Shown piece after piece: positions 1-9,233 of a stretch of DNA of 64,000 nt. Numbering within the stretch: position 1 is the stretch's first letter; each line of letters opens with the position of its first letter. The notes below the pieces were generated by a model. The model saw nothing but the letters and a program-made list of their open reading frames with translations, was not told the DNA's origin and did no database searches. The translations under genes were made by a program, and so were the position numbers. This stretch comes from Affinundibacterium fentianense. Its GTDB lineage: Bacteria > Pseudomonadota > Gammaproteobacteria > Burkholderiales > Burkholderiaceae_D. The stretch is from NCBI RefSeq assembly GCF_018139545.1, contig NZ_JAGSPJ010000008.1:124001-188000 (forward strand). The letters are read 5' to 3'.

Positions 1-204
1 TTCCCGCACACACCTGCTTGGCAGGTCCTGTTTTACTCACTCATTGCCATTGCTATTTTCTGTACATTGGCGTTTGTCGCCATCGTGATTCAAATGCGCC
101 TCAATCAGACCATAATTAAAGCAGGAGGGATAGATCCAGCATGGTTCTGGTTCAAAGCAAATCCACCCGGTTTTGCAAATAAATCTCCAACCAAAAAGCG
201 ATAA
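1..204 (+). CDS. C-terminal end of an unidentified membrane protein (5' truncated by window)
   Basis: Frame 1 is open from the first base to a TAA at 202-204 and gives 67 residues. One strongly hydrophobic helix (about residues 8-32) is followed by a cytosolic-looking tail ending in Lys-Lys-Arg. The start lies outside the window. I do not recognise the family. It converges with the minus-strand gene that ends at 240. Confidence 0.5.
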   Translation, partial: FPHTPAWQVLFYSLIAIAIFCTLAFVAIVIQMRLNQTIIKAGGIDPAWFWFKANPPGFANKSPTKKR

Positions 205-239
205 GTAACAAACACCGTATACCAACAGCCAAATAGCAC

Positions 240-620
240 TTATGCATCGGGTGATTTGATGACCATCCATAGCATCAAGAGAACTGCGATCAGGACAGCA
301 ATTGAAGAAATCGAAAGTAGAGGCTCCAATTTTTCTTCAGTTACAAACCGACCATACAGTAAAAATAAGCCTGTTCCAATTCCGACTGCACCTAGATGAT
401 GTAATACAAATTGAAGCCTCGCTATTCCACTACGCAAGCCTGTTAGCCACAATTTGTGGACGATGGCATAGATCATCGACACCACAAAACCGATTAGCAA
501 TATATGCGCATGCGTGACGTGTTGTGCATGGTCTTTACTGGCCGCCATCACGATTCCCAAACACATCCCAATTGCTGCAAACCCCAAAGCTGAAATCAAG
601 TATTTACGATCAAATCGCAT
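240..620 (-). CDS. small four-helix membrane protein, function unknown
   Basis: 126 residues with four predicted transmembrane helices (about 8-26, 38-57, 66-88, 98-120). The first loop and second helix are rich in histidine (DHAQHVTHAH, residues 30-39), and further His residues sit in helices 2 and 3. That would be compatible with haem or metal binding, as in oxidase subunit-like membrane proteins, but this is only an inference. The ATG at 620 follows a very strong GGGGGGAG ribosome binding site. It is the last gene of a minus-strand series and converges with the partial gene at the window start. Confidence 0.7.
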   Translation of the reverse strand: MRFDRKYLISALGFAAIGMCLGIVMAASKDHAQHVTHAHILLIGFVVSMIYAIVHKLWLTGLRSGIARLQFVLHHLGAVGIGTGLFLLYGRFVTEEKLEPLLSISSIAVLIAVLLMLWMVIKSPDA

Positions 621-810
621 CTTGCTCCCCCCCTTATCTTGTCAAATGGTTTCGAATTATTTGATTCTGACTATCCCCATCTCTTCCAACATCACTGGCC
701 TAGCTACGAATAGCCGCAACCAGCATAGGCGTGACCAAACTATTTGTCCAATTAATCTTAAAAGCGATATTCAATAACCAGCTTCACCAAGCTTAAAGAG
801 TCAATATGCG

Positions 811-1419
811 TCAATCCGACAATGATCGATTAAACAACCATTCGGCAATAATCAAATTGGGGACCCAACATAACCAAGAGATAATCGGATACCAAAACGA
901 AAATGACAAACCAAAGATCAAGATTAAAGGGAGATATATGCGCAAGCTAAGCGCAGCGAGACTTAGTGCAAAATTACGTATCATCCACCGCTGATGAGCA
1001 TTGATGTCGCCAATGCGAATCGAACGGTAGGCGCTCAAGCCCGTATACAACCAAAGCAACGCCAATATGCCGAAACCCAAGTTCGAGGCAATGCCACCAT
1101 ACGCTGTGTTAGCCATCACTAAACCGGAGACGCCGCCTAGAAGTACGCCCAAACACAAATATATTTTTCCTAAACGACGATGCCAAATCGGAAAAATTGC
1201 ACGTAACTGAGTTGAGAACTGAAATGGACCAATTAAGAGCGCAAGACAAGAAGCAAAGATATGGGTATACACGATTGCTCGATGCTGTTCAAAATTAGTG
1301 CGCATGTCGGGATGTACCAAAGATCCGAGGGGGAACGCTGCATACGCCACCACTGCATAAGCAGCGATCGCAACACTCGACAAACACATCAGAAAATACA
1401 GCGGCTTTCGCAGTTTCAT
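811..1419 (-). CDS. DUF2306-type multi-pass membrane protein
   Basis: 202 residues with about six hydrophobic helices. The layout and the motifs HIFASCLALLIGPFQF, WHRRLGKIY and NAHQRWMIRNFALS are typical of the DUF2306 family of predicted membrane proteins. Conserved His residues (in HIFAS, WHRR and AHQRWM) suggest a cofactor site, but no reaction is established for the family. The ATG overlaps the TGA of the MazG-like gene (ATGA), so the two are probably translationally coupled. Confidence 0.8.
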   Translation of the reverse strand: MKLRKPLYFLMCLSSVAIAAYAVVAYAAFPLGSLVHPDMRTNFEQHRAIVYTHIFASCLALLIGPFQFSTQLRAIFPIWHRRLGKIYLCLGVLLGGVSGLVMANTAYGGIASNLGFGILALLWLYTGLSAYRSIRIGDINAHQRWMIRNFALSLAALSLRIYLPLILIFGLSFSFWYPIISWLCWVPNLIIAEWLFNRSLSD

Positions 1420-1862
1420 TTTTTCCCTTGTTGTATTTCTAGTCTTTCAGTCAGCATCGCATGTAGTTTGGGTTCTGGTTTCCAATAATTCGGCCCCTTC
1501 ATTACTTTTCCTCGCTCATCATAAATAGGCTGCCCATCCGCACCCAATTTAGAAAGATTCGACTGCATAATAATGTCCAACACCTCATCCAATGGCAAAC
1601 CAAATTTTGCCATTTCCGACGCGCAATAAACCTGAATATCACCAAGCAAATCCGCAAGCATCGTCAATACTTCAACTGTATCGCGCCCTGTTTTTTGCGC
1701 CTCAATAATTTCATCAATTTCGTGCACTTCTTCAATCAAAATATCTTTGAAAGCGGCCATCCGTTCTGCGGCTGGCACGCCAACATCAAGCGTCGGCGCG
1801 ACACTCACAGGCAATTTATACATGCCGTTAAATTGTTTAATATGCTCGGAAAATACACTCAT
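1416..1862 (-). CDS. MazG-like / phosphoribosyl-ATP pyrophosphohydrolase-like NTP hydrolase
   Basis: 148 residues from the ATG at 1862, chosen because GGGGGAAG lies just upstream; an upstream in-frame ATG at 1898 lacks a comparable site. The all-alpha MazG/PRA-PH pattern is visible: the acidic EEVHEIDEI segment and the later DLLGDIQVYC segment carry the usual Mg2+-binding acidic residues. Such enzymes cleave nucleoside triphosphates to NMP and pyrophosphate, for house-cleaning. It is not next to his genes, so it is unlikely to be HisE. The C-terminus (KGPNYWKPEPKL) is typical of the stand-alone versions. It overlaps the DUF2306 gene by 4 nt. Confidence 0.75.
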   Translation of the reverse strand: MSVFSEHIKQFNGMYKLPVSVAPTLDVGVPAAERMAAFKDILIEEVHEIDEIIEAQKTGRDTVEVLTMLADLLGDIQVYCASEMAKFGLPLDEVLDIIMQSNLSKLGADGQPIYDERGKVMKGPNYWKPEPKLHAMLTERLEIQQGKK

Positions 1863-2123
1863 TATTCTGCTTCCCCCACAATAAAAATATTCATTCAATA
1901 CACATGTCCAACTAGAGAAAACAAGGCAATAATGATTCCCAAGCTCACCCGCGATGTTGCGACATTCCGCATACCCTTACGGCTCTTTACGGCGCATTCT
2001 AAATGTAAGCCAACGCCCCAGAGAATCGTAAACAACTTGGGGGTGTCAGTCACATCAGGAATCCATTTCCAACAGTGATTTTCTATTCTTGCACAATACG
2101 TTTTAAGCGAACAATGCGGTCCA

Positions 2124-2846
2124 CTAACGTTTAACCCACCACCAGCGCAGTAGAAAGAAAATGAGGCCGAGTCCCAACCAACGAAACGCCATGAGGGTGT
2201 CGCGCCATGAATTTTCACCAATACCCGACCAGACCTGAATATGAATCGACTCGATATCGATATTTTCGGCTTTGATGAGACTCAGCATGGGCCGCACAGC
2301 ACGGGTTTCTTTGAAGCGCGTTGGTGCACTCACCTTGGTCAATTCAAGCGCCTCACCCGCCTTGACATTGAGCTTTGAGAGACCGGGTAGCACGACAATG
2401 TTTGCGGCACCTTCGGTAGTAGCCCACCCCGTCGTCCACAAGGTACTCACATCGCCATGCTGTTTTGCCTTACCCTTCAAGGTCACTACCATACTATAGG
2501 GACCTTTATCTTTATCCGCATTTATTCGGTCGCCAGTCCAGTCTTCCGTCGTCGCGGTCAAAGCATCAATCGGACTCATTGGCTGAAAATTCGCAGCTGG
2601 CGGCTTAAAGTTAGCAAATTTAGCGATCTGCTCCGCTGTCAAATTGATTTCCACTTCCAAGCGGCGACCATATTCACTCGATTGTTTTTTGCTTTGCGCA
2701 TGAACCGATTGCACACTCAGTACACATACCATAATGCTCAGAAATACATAACTGCATTTGTTTGCAATGAAGCGCGAGTATGCATGCTCGGTCAATGTCA
2801 ATTGATCCGTGCTTTCGCACAAGCGTTTTTTTATCAAGGACAGCAT
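2124..2846 (-). CDS. exported, membrane-anchored protein of unknown function
   Basis: 240 residues. A hydrophobic segment at about 33-50 ending in VHAQ looks like a cleavable signal peptide, although the 30 residues before it are unusually long, so the true start may be further in. The mature part is soluble and mixed alpha/beta. One helix near the C-terminus (about 218-234) is followed by Trp-Trp-Trp-Val-Lys-Arg, so the protein is probably anchored in the inner membrane with its bulk in the periplasm. I do not recognise a domain. It lies 70 nt downstream of the GT4 gene on the same strand. Confidence 0.6.
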   Translation of the reverse strand: MLSLIKKRLCESTDQLTLTEHAYSRFIANKCSYVFLSIMVCVLSVQSVHAQSKKQSSEYGRRLEVEINLTAEQIAKFANFKPPAANFQPMSPIDALTATTEDWTGDRINADKDKGPYSMVVTLKGKAKQHGDVSTLWTTGWATTEGAANIVVLPGLSKLNVKAGEALELTKVSAPTRFKETRAVRPMLSLIKAENIDIESIHIQVWSGIGENSWRDTLMAFRWLGLGLIFFLLRWWWVKR

Positions 2847-2916
2847 GATTCACAGATTGTAAAATTGAAAAGTCTAGAGCCTATCATTTTTAATCTGACT
2901 TTTCACTTTTTTAAAA

Positions 2917-4002
2917 TTAATCTGTTGGATTCTCTCCGACCTGTACAAGGGGTTGGCGCTTTAAGCCTTTTACTGCATTCGTCATCACATCGAAGAACTG
3001 TTGGTGGCCAAAGCGCGCTGACAGTTTTTTTCCAGCCACACTGAGACGCGATCGCAAACTCGAATCGCTGACCAAAATCTCTAATTGTTCTGCCAGCGCA
3101 TTGACGTTTCGCACGGAAAACTTCAGGCAATTTTCGCCATGCCGCCAACCGACTTCGTCATATACCGGCAAATCAGCCAAGATAACAGGCAAACCCAAAC
3201 TCGCAGCTTCTAATGCCGCAATACCAAAGGTTTCATCGGCCGACGGGAAGCACGCGATATCAGCTTGGGATAAATACTCATTGCGCTGTGTTTCACTGAC
3301 TCCACCAGTCCATTCCAAGACGCTGGGAAATTTATGCAAAAAATCTTGAATTACGGGTCCAAAGGTATCCACGTTTTTTAGACTACCCACAAAACGTCCT
3401 TTGATCTTGTATTTTTTTCCAACAATGAGGATGGCCTGTGCAAGGTCTAATTGGCGCTTACGGCTGTACACCGACCCCAAACAAATGATCGATAAGCGGG
3501 CGCCGTCTACTTTCGGCGCCATCTGAATATGTTGACTCAAGTCCGTCACAGCACAGTGCGCGAAATGCAATCTCGAAGCCGGAAGGTGATACAAAAAACT
3601 TTGAAAGACCTGCTTTATTTGCCAATCTGAATCAAAGATTAGAACGTCCGGTTTCGAAAATGCATTAATCAATTTGCGCGGCGTATCGGGAATATTCAAT
3701 AAAGCAGTTCTTCCTTCATGCACCCAAAATACAATAGGTATTTTTCCATACAAATGGTCAATGTACGCTCGATCAATTAAAGTATTCACTAAGGCAAAGT
3801 CATAATCGCCAGGTAGCTTAGTTTCAACCAAAGGACAAAATCCTGCTTCACGTAATGCCGCGCCATGTTCTGCCATGGCTTTGTCTCTTAGTGCAATGTC
3901 GACTTGCCAGCCTAGGGTATGCACCCAATAATGCAATATCGTTTTTAAGATAGCCGCCGCACCGTTCAAATCAAACGAATGGGTAATCACCAACAATTTC
4001 AT
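2917..4002 (-). CDS. GT4-family glycosyltransferase
   Basis: 361 residues in a GT-B layout. The N-terminal Rossmann half starts MKLLVITHSFDLNGAAAIL and has the acceptor-side VFWVHEG segment. The C-terminal half contains LGSVYSRKRQLDLAQA (nucleotide-sugar binding loop) and the family EX7E-like stretch in ETFGIAALEAASLGLPVILA. This fold transfers a sugar from an NDP-sugar to an envelope or polysaccharide acceptor; donor and acceptor cannot be read from sequence. The ATG follows AGGAATAG. There is no full polysaccharide cluster nearby. Confidence 0.85.
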   Translation of the reverse strand: MKLLVITHSFDLNGAAAILKTILHYWVHTLGWQVDIALRDKAMAEHGAALREAGFCPLVETKLPGDYDFALVNTLIDRAYIDHLYGKIPIVFWVHEGRTALLNIPDTPRKLINAFSKPDVLIFDSDWQIKQVFQSFLYHLPASRLHFAHCAVTDLSQHIQMAPKVDGARLSIICLGSVYSRKRQLDLAQAILIVGKKYKIKGRFVGSLKNVDTFGPVIQDFLHKFPSVLEWTGGVSETQRNEYLSQADIACFPSADETFGIAALEAASLGLPVILADLPVYDEVGWRHGENCLKFSVRNVNALAEQLEILVSDSSLRSRLSVAGKKLSARFGHQQFFDVMTNAVKGLKRQPLVQVGENPTD

Positions 4003-4101
4003 AAACTCTATTCCTGTTTTATCTCGACTAACAATGCATCTAGGATCTGCAAAAATCTACAAAGCCAGATGTTCAAGCACTTGATCCCACACAACTCGGT
4101 A

Positions 4102-4422
4102 CTACTCGGCACCACTTAATTTCAAACCGATAATTCCTAACAAGATCAATAACAAACTCAAAATCCGCGCAAGACTTGCGGCCTCGTTGAACAACACTAT
4201 GCCAAATATGGCAGTTCCGATTGCACCGACGCCAACCCACACGGCATAGGCAGTTCCAACCGGCAGCGTTTTCATCGCCCATCCCAGTAGAACAACGCTC
4301 ACGAGCATGGCTGCAAGGGTCACAACACTAGGCCAGAATTTACTCAGTCCATCGGAATACTTGAGTCCAATCGCCCAAACAATCTCGAACAATCCTGCCG
4401 TAATTAATATGAACCAATTCAT
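4102..4422 (-). CDS. sugE: SMR-family guanidinium exporter (SugE/Gdx type)
   Basis: 106 residues, four transmembrane helices, the normal length of small multidrug resistance proteins. The essential Glu in helix 1 is present ([17 protein letters not shown]), as are the Gdx-type signatures [15 protein letters not shown] and GIIGLKL. In characterised relatives the protein works as an antiparallel dimer exporting guanidinium in exchange for protons. The ATG is preceded by AGGAGAAG. I looked for a guanidine riboswitch upstream and could not recognise one. Confidence 0.9.
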   Translation of the reverse strand: MNWFILITAGLFEIVWAIGLKYSDGLSKFWPSVVTLAAMLVSVVLLGWAMKTLPVGTAYAVWVGVGAIGTAIFGIVLFNEAASLARILSLLLILLGIIGLKLSGAE

Positions 4423-4532
4423 CGTCTGCTTCTCCTAATGGAAATCGTCTCGCTTGCAAGTTAGATGCAAGGCCCGTGATGATGGTATTGCTCTCATCAT
4501 GCCAATCTTGATTTGAGTCGCAGGAAATCGAT

Positions 4533-4994
4533 TCAAGATGCTGATCCCGATGCTTGAATCTGTAGTTCGGATAAGGCGCGAAGTGCTTGCTCTGTTTTAG
4601 CAATCGGCACAAATAGATGGTCATGAAATCCACCAGCAATCACATTGCAACTTATCCCAGCTTGCGTTAGAGCGCTGGCGAATGCTGCCGTCAAACCGAC
4701 TGCTTGCAAATCTGAATGGACCTGCAAGGTAATCCAAGATGCGCGAAACAAGATCGTCAAATTTGCCTCAATTGCAAGGTTTTCGGGCACAACAACAGTC
4801 ATCCCTTCTGACTCACGCATTAGTCCAATGCATTCTGGCGGAATTGCTGCTTGATTTGGAAGAACACAAAAAACAAAGACACCTGGATTCAAACGCGGCT
4901 GCATTGACCGTAACAACTGATTTAGGTCCGTGACAGCCGAGGAAATACTTTCAAAGTCCTGATTTTTGTCATCTTTTTTCATCGAATTTTGCAT
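4533..4994 (-). CDS. ACT-domain protein
   Basis: 153 residues. The C-terminal two thirds match the ACT-type amino-acid-binding layout of the small stand-alone family typified by DUF2241: WITLQVHSDLQAVGLTAAFASALTQAGISCNVIAG followed by DHLFVP. The N-terminal half carries PGVFVFCVLP and a SEGMTVVVPE segment. Such proteins probably sense an amino acid; no catalytic domain is attached. The start is uncertain (ATG at 4994 or 4982; neither has a good ribosome binding site). It is first in the minus-strand series that continues with sugE. Confidence 0.75.
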   Translation of the reverse strand: MQNSMKKDDKNQDFESISSAVTDLNQLLRSMQPRLNPGVFVFCVLPNQAAIPPECIGLMRESEGMTVVVPENLAIEANLTILFRASWITLQVHSDLQAVGLTAAFASALTQAGISCNVIAGGFHDHLFVPIAKTEQALRALSELQIQASGSAS

Positions 4995-5083
4995 TGATTT
5001 TGCGATCCAAGCGGCATACTACTCTCTTCACTTAGTTCATGCCAGTCTTCCATTTCTTGGCTGATTCCTATTTTACTAAGAGC

Positions 5084-5140
5084 AAAAGCCCCAGCGCCAT
5101 GGATGCTTGTTCGAAGCATTGATGGGCGACTGGGGCTTTT
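5084..5140 (-). terminator. long hairpin, probable terminator of the chemotaxis operon
   Basis: AAAAGCCCCAG at 5084-5094 pairs with CTGGGGCTTTT at 5130-5140, and the stem continues with minor mismatches down to GATGC/GCATT around a TTGTTCGAA loop. On the minus strand it lies downstream of the receiver-protein gene and ends in TTTTGCTCTT. The A/T ends on both sides would let it work in both directions. Confidence 0.65.
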
Positions 5141-5182
5141 GAACCGATACAGGTTCACGTCAGTTAAAAATACTTGAGGCAA

Positions 5183-5305
5183 ATGACTTTACCAAAGCGA
5201 GAGAGTTGCCGCAGCATTTATTTGCAGGTCCCTTCGCCTCAATACCAAGAATGTGCCGACAAAGATGGCAAGATCTTCAATCCGTCAACATCACGCGATA
5301 ACTAG
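5183..5305 (+). CDS. possible 40-residue small protein or gene remnant
   Basis: A short ORF (ATG at 5183, TAG at 5303) with TTGAGG six bases upstream of the start. The product has two Cys residues and a segment YQECADKDGK resembling the start of DUF4124-type exported domains. It has no signal peptide and is very short, so it may be a remnant of such a gene or chance. It is convergent with the receiver gene ending at 5310. Confidence 0.25.
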   Translation: MTLPKRESCRSIYLQVPSPQYQECADKDGKIFNPSTSRDN

Positions 5306-5309
5306 GATT

Positions 5310-5711
5310 TCATACGCACAAATCAATCAAGTCGAATTCAAGGATATCAAGCACCCTTTCGGGCAACTGAAGCAATTCAATTGGCTTGACAATCACTCCT
5401 AACATGTTCTGCTGTTCGACTTGCGCTAAATCGAGATACTGGTCGGTATTCACCAAGCAAATGAATGGAATCGTCATTTCCTCTTCGCTAAACAATCCTT
5501 TCAAAATACTCTGAATATCATCGTTGTCTTGCGAATCGAATAGGACTACGTCGGGCTGAACCGCTTTCATCAAATCCACGGCTTTATGGAGAGAGTTGCA
5601 ATAGTACACACTCAAGTTTGCCATAGAGCCCAAGACTAGCCCTTGCATGTTTAGCTGCTGTTGATCTTCATTAATGCATAAAATACTGCGCCATTTTTTG
5701 CGACTTGGCAT
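5310..5711 (-). CDS. stand-alone receiver-domain protein (CheY-like)
   Basis: 133 residues from the ATG at 5711, chosen because AGAGG lies seven bases upstream; a longer in-frame version would overlap the MCP gene. The receiver landmarks are present: acidic pair E15-D16 (LCINEDQ), phospho-acceptor D59 (VVLFDSQ), a Thr in LVNTDQ and the Lys-Pro pair in VIVKPIE. No output domain. The E-D pair instead of D-D and the weak conservation around it suggest a divergent receiver. It is the last gene of the chemotaxis unit, 62 nt after the MCP. Confidence 0.75.
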   Translation of the reverse strand: MPSRKKWRSILCINEDQQQLNMQGLVLGSMANLSVYYCNSLHKAVDLMKAVQPDVVLFDSQDNDDIQSILKGLFSEEEMTIPFICLVNTDQYLDLAQVEQQNMLGVIVKPIELLQLPERVLDILEFDLIDLCV

Positions 5712-5773
5712 CGTAACCTCTTGGCGAATTGTTGAGAAAGCAGGCTTGTGAGAATGGCTTTGCAATGTAAGCA

Positions 5774-7534
5774 TTAAAACTCTTCCCAATCAATATCAGC
5801 AGCACCAGTTGCCAATGCTGGCGCGCGATTTGCCAACGCGGGCTTTAACATCGTCGAGCCAGCCGCACGCACTTGCTTAGCGACCTTTTTTACCGCGGGT
5901 TTGACTGTCCCATTCAAATTCGATGCCCGAACTGCTTGTGGTTTATTATTAGTTTTGCTAGTGGTGGTCAGATCATTCAATTGTACAAGTGCATCGATTT
6001 TAAACACGCTCACAACTTCCGATAGACTGCGTGCTTGTTCTTGCATCGATTCAGCAGCTGCCGCAGCCTCTTCAACCAGAGAAGCATTTTGTTGGGTTAC
6101 GTTGTCCATTTGAATGATTGCAACGTTAATTTGTTCTATCCCCGAGGTTTGCTCTTGGCTTGCTGCCGTAATCTCGCTAATCACATCGCTCACGCGCTGA
6201 ACACTGACGACAATTTCGTTCATCGTAGTGCCGGCTTCCTCAACCAACTTACTGCCCTCCGCAACCTTGTTGACCGAGTCATCAATAAGATGCTTGATTT
6301 CTTTTGCAGCGGCCGCTGAGCGTTGCGCCAGAGTTCGAACTTCCGATGCGACCACCGCGAATCCGCGACCTTGTTCACCAGCACGTGCAGCTTCAACTGC
6401 TGCATTCAAAGCCAAGATATTAGTTTGGAAAGCGATGCCATCAATCACACTAATAATATCTACTATTTTTTTCGAGGAATCATTGATTGAACCCATCGTG
6501 TCGACCACTTTCGCCACGACAGTGCCGCCACGCGTCGCGACCGTTGAAGCGGAACTTGCTAATTGATTAGCTTGGCGTGCATTGTCAGCATTTTGTTTAA
6601 CAGTGCTGGTGAGCTCTTCCATGGAAGAGGCCGTTTCTTCCAGTGAACTCGCTTGTTCTTCGGTACGAGAAGACAAATCCATATTCCCTGCGGCGATCTC
6701 TGTCGATGCGGTCGCGATGGTGTCGGTTCCAGAACGCACTTGCGAGACGATATTTAAGAGACTTTGATTCATCTCCTGCAGTGCACTCATCAACTGCCCT
6801 GTTTCATCTTTCGATTGAATTTCTATTTGTGCCGTGAGATCCCCTTCGGCTACACGACGAGCGAACGCCACAGCTTGATTCAGTGGGCGAGTAATCGAAT
6901 TAGAAATGTAGATCGCCAAGAGAATTGAGATACAGATAGCTATGGCGGAGATACCAATGATCCAATTCATGTCCGAACGCGCATCCAATTCCGCTGCGGT
7001 TGCCGATTCCTCCATCAATTTTTGTTGATATGTGATCAGCTTATCCAGTGCAGCGAAATAATTCAGTTGGATACCACGTGTCTCGCCACTCAAGAGAGTC
7101 AATGCCTGCTCTTTGTCGCCGGCCTTGGTCAAATTTAAAAACTTTGTTCTAGACGCAATAAATTTCTCCCGCACGTCCATCAACTCTTTGATCAGTTCAC
7201 GCCCTTTGACAGACGTGATGCTTTGGTCGAGTTTTTCAAGATTTTTTGCGATGATTTGCGCACTCTCTTCAATATTGGCATACTCACCCTTCAGCACCTC
7301 TGGATCAGTCAACAACAAGAGATTACGCAAATTGCGCGCGTTCTCATTTAATCCATCTTTAATCGTATGCAACATCACTATTTTTGGATAACGATCTTTG
7401 TCGGTCAAATCCATTTCATTTTTTAGCTGCGCCAGCCCTTGGTAACTGACAATCGAGAGTATCACCAACACAAGGATAATGAAGGAAAAAGCGATGGCGA
7501 GTTTTTGCGCTACTTTCAAATTTTTGATATTCAT
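5774..7534 (-). CDS. methyl-accepting chemotaxis protein
   Basis: 586 residues from the ATG at 7534. Order: cytosolic tip, TM1 (about 12-32), periplasmic four-helix-bundle ligand domain, TM2 (about 190-210), HAMP, and a long signalling domain with the invariant hairpin [20 protein letters not shown]. It ends in DIDWEEF, a candidate CheR/CheB-tethering pentapeptide of the xWxxF type, reached through an Ala/Lys-rich linker. The receptor should signal through CheW to a CheA encoded elsewhere. Ligand unknown. It lies 57 nt downstream of cheW. Confidence 0.93.
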   Translation of the reverse strand: MNIKNLKVAQKLAIAFSFIILVLVILSIVSYQGLAQLKNEMDLTDKDRYPKIVMLHTIKDGLNENARNLRNLLLLTDPEVLKGEYANIEESAQIIAKNLEKLDQSITSVKGRELIKELMDVREKFIASRTKFLNLTKAGDKEQALTLLSGETRGIQLNYFAALDKLITYQQKLMEESATAAELDARSDMNWIIGISAIAICISILLAIYISNSITRPLNQAVAFARRVAEGDLTAQIEIQSKDETGQLMSALQEMNQSLLNIVSQVRSGTDTIATASTEIAAGNMDLSSRTEEQASSLEETASSMEELTSTVKQNADNARQANQLASSASTVATRGGTVVAKVVDTMGSINDSSKKIVDIISVIDGIAFQTNILALNAAVEAARAGEQGRGFAVVASEVRTLAQRSAAAAKEIKHLIDDSVNKVAEGSKLVEEAGTTMNEIVVSVQRVSDVISEITAASQEQTSGIEQINVAIIQMDNVTQQNASLVEEAAAAAESMQEQARSLSEVVSVFKIDALVQLNDLTTTSKTNNKPQAVRASNLNGTVKPAVKKVAKQVRAAGSTMLKPALANRAPALATGAADIDWEEF

Positions 7535-7591
7535 TTTTTTCTCACTTTGAAGCATTAGTTCAGTTTGGCTTAGTTTGCTAGATTGGCTGAT

Positions 7592-8113
7592 CTAAGCCAA
7601 AACGCCGACTTCGCATTTTTCCGACAAATTTAGTTGCCCAATTTGTGCGCTATTGATCATCCGCGCGATGTCGACAACGATCAACATTCGCGAGTCTAAG
7701 CTTCCCAAACCCAGTAAATAATTTGAATCGACCAATTCCTGAATCATCGGTGCGGGCTTGATGTCATTCGGAGCCAAAGTCACGACGTCTGACACGCTAT
7801 CAACCACGATACCTGTGAGCTTTTCAGCCAGATTGACAATGATGACGACCGTCAAATCGTCATAATGTTGCGGCCCCATACGCAACTTAATACGCATATC
7901 GAGAATGGGCACAATGATGCCGCGCAAATTGATCACGCCTTTGACATAATCGGGTGAATTGGCGATATGCGTCACCGTCTCATAGCGTCGCAATTCCTGC
8001 ACGTTCTGAATATCGATGGCGTACTCTTCTTCGCCAATTTTGAAGCTCAAGTAGTCATTCGGGCCATCTTGCGTGAGAGATGCATGATCGGCTTCGATCG
8101 ATTGGTTTTCCAT
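7592..8113 (-). CDS. cheW: chemotaxis adaptor CheW
   Basis: 173 residues from the ATG at 8113, selected by the AAGGAAAG site just upstream. The CheW fold is clear: YLSFKIGEEEYAIDIQNVQEL, then VINLRGIIVPILDMR (the conserved NLRG motif) and GIVVDSVSDVV. It couples MCPs to CheA at the receptor array. Its partner here is the adjacent MCP; no cheA, cheR or cheB is in the window. An alternative upstream start at 8146 would add 11 residues without a better ribosome binding site. Confidence 0.93.
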   Translation of the reverse strand: MENQSIEADHASLTQDGPNDYLSFKIGEEEYAIDIQNVQELRRYETVTHIANSPDYVKGVINLRGIIVPILDMRIKLRMGPQHYDDLTVVIIVNLAEKLTGIVVDSVSDVVTLAPNDIKPAPMIQELVDSNYLLGLGSLDSRMLIVVDIARMINSAQIGQLNLSEKCEVGVLA

Positions 8114-8414
8114 GATCTTTCCTTGTTTCAAATGAGGTGTCGTCAAGCGTCAATGAACCAGGCAAGCTGACAATACGCATGCGGGGGACAATGCCAACGA
8201 TAAAATTAAATGAAATTCGGCGGAATGGGCCGTTTGAAGCGGTTTGCTGCGTGGGTATAGGCAGCGATGTGTGCTCTTGTCACACTCACGACAATCTTGG
8301 GTGAGTGCAAGTCCGAGTAATTCGTTCGGATCTATTCAAACTGTAGCGACAGTATAAATGACATTGCCACACAGAAACTATCGAGATTGTGAACAAGCGT
8401 TAAATCTGCTTCGA

Positions 8415-9056
8415 TTATTTTTTATGTGCCTGTTGCTGTTCTGCAAACATAGTACTAAATGCACTGAATAACTCGGACGCCTGAATAAGTTCACTCGCAA
8501 CCTCGTGGATCTTAGCTCGATGAGATCTTGAATATTTTCGGAGCATCTCAAAGCTCGTGTCGCGATCGACATTAAATTTTCCCATCAAAAGTCCGACTGC
8601 AATGCTGGTCTCCCGCGCGGCATTTAATGCCGTCGTCAAATCAATCTCTTTACGCCGCAGTCGCTTAATCTCATTCGCTCGGGCTAGTCCTGCCAATACT
8701 GCAGGAGCGATTTGTTGAATATCGTAGGGCTTCACAATATAGCCGACAGCGCCAAAATCGGCGGCTTGTTGCACTAATTCGGCCTCGCTAGAACCAGAAA
8801 TAAACATACAAGGAAGTCCGGCAGCGGCGTCTAATTGTTTTGCCAACTCGAGGCCGTTCATATCCGGCATATGCATATCCAATAGCGCGAGATCACAAGG
8901 CGTTTGCTGTGCCACTAGTAAGGCCTCATGTCCGCTATGAGCCTCTATCACTGCAAAATTCGAATTGTGCAAAATCAAACTCAGTGCCGACAAAGCAAGC
9001 GCATCATCATCTACAACGAGTAATTGCACCGGCTTTTTTGCGTTTTCTTGTGTCAT
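8415..9056 (-). CDS. response regulator with ANTAR RNA-binding output domain
   Basis: 213 residues. The N-terminal receiver has the acidic cluster D16-D18 (LLVVDDD), the phospho-acceptor in LALLDMHMPD and a Lys in YIVKPYD. A short coiled coil then leads to an ANTAR helical domain (about 140-200: ETSIAVGLLMGKFNVDRDTSFEMLRKYSR). ANTAR regulators bind dual-hexaloop RNA and antiterminate transcription when phosphorylated. The ATG follows GAAGGAAA. It heads the chemotaxis unit but is separated from cheW by about 300 nt, so cotranscription is uncertain. Confidence 0.88.
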   Translation of the reverse strand: MTQENAKKPVQLLVVDDDALALSALSLILHNSNFAVIEAHSGHEALLVAQQTPCDLALLDMHMPDMNGLELAKQLDAAAGLPCMFISGSSEAELVQQAADFGAVGYIVKPYDIQQIAPAVLAGLARANEIKRLRRKEIDLTTALNAARETSIAVGLLMGKFNVDRDTSFEMLRKYSRSHRAKIHEVASELIQASELFSAFSTMFAEQQQAHKK

Positions 9057-9233
9057 AAATTTCCTTCCACTATGAGGAACGTGCGAATAGGCACTACCTA
9101 TCTCAAACCATTATTTCAAGCGACTTCCCAATGGAATTTATTCAAACTTTCTCTGATTACCATTGTCTAGGCTAAACCAGGTCATTTATTGACGCATGAC
9201 CCGCAATCTTAAAAAAATGAAACCAAGCAAAAA

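Noticed and set aside
4423..4545. Guanidine riboswitch upstream of sugE
   Set aside because: I read the minus-strand leader for guanidine-I, -II and -III features (conserved ACGR loops and CCG-rich pairs) and found no convincing match; only a normal ribosome binding site is visible.
4979..5182. 67-codon minus-strand ORF
   Set aside because: It runs straight through the long hairpin at 5084-5140 and has no family resemblance.
8114..8414. Flagellar sigma-28 promoter upstream of cheW
   Set aside because: A GCCGAATT on the minus strand resembles the -10 element, but no TAAA lies 15 nt upstream, so the match is not supported.
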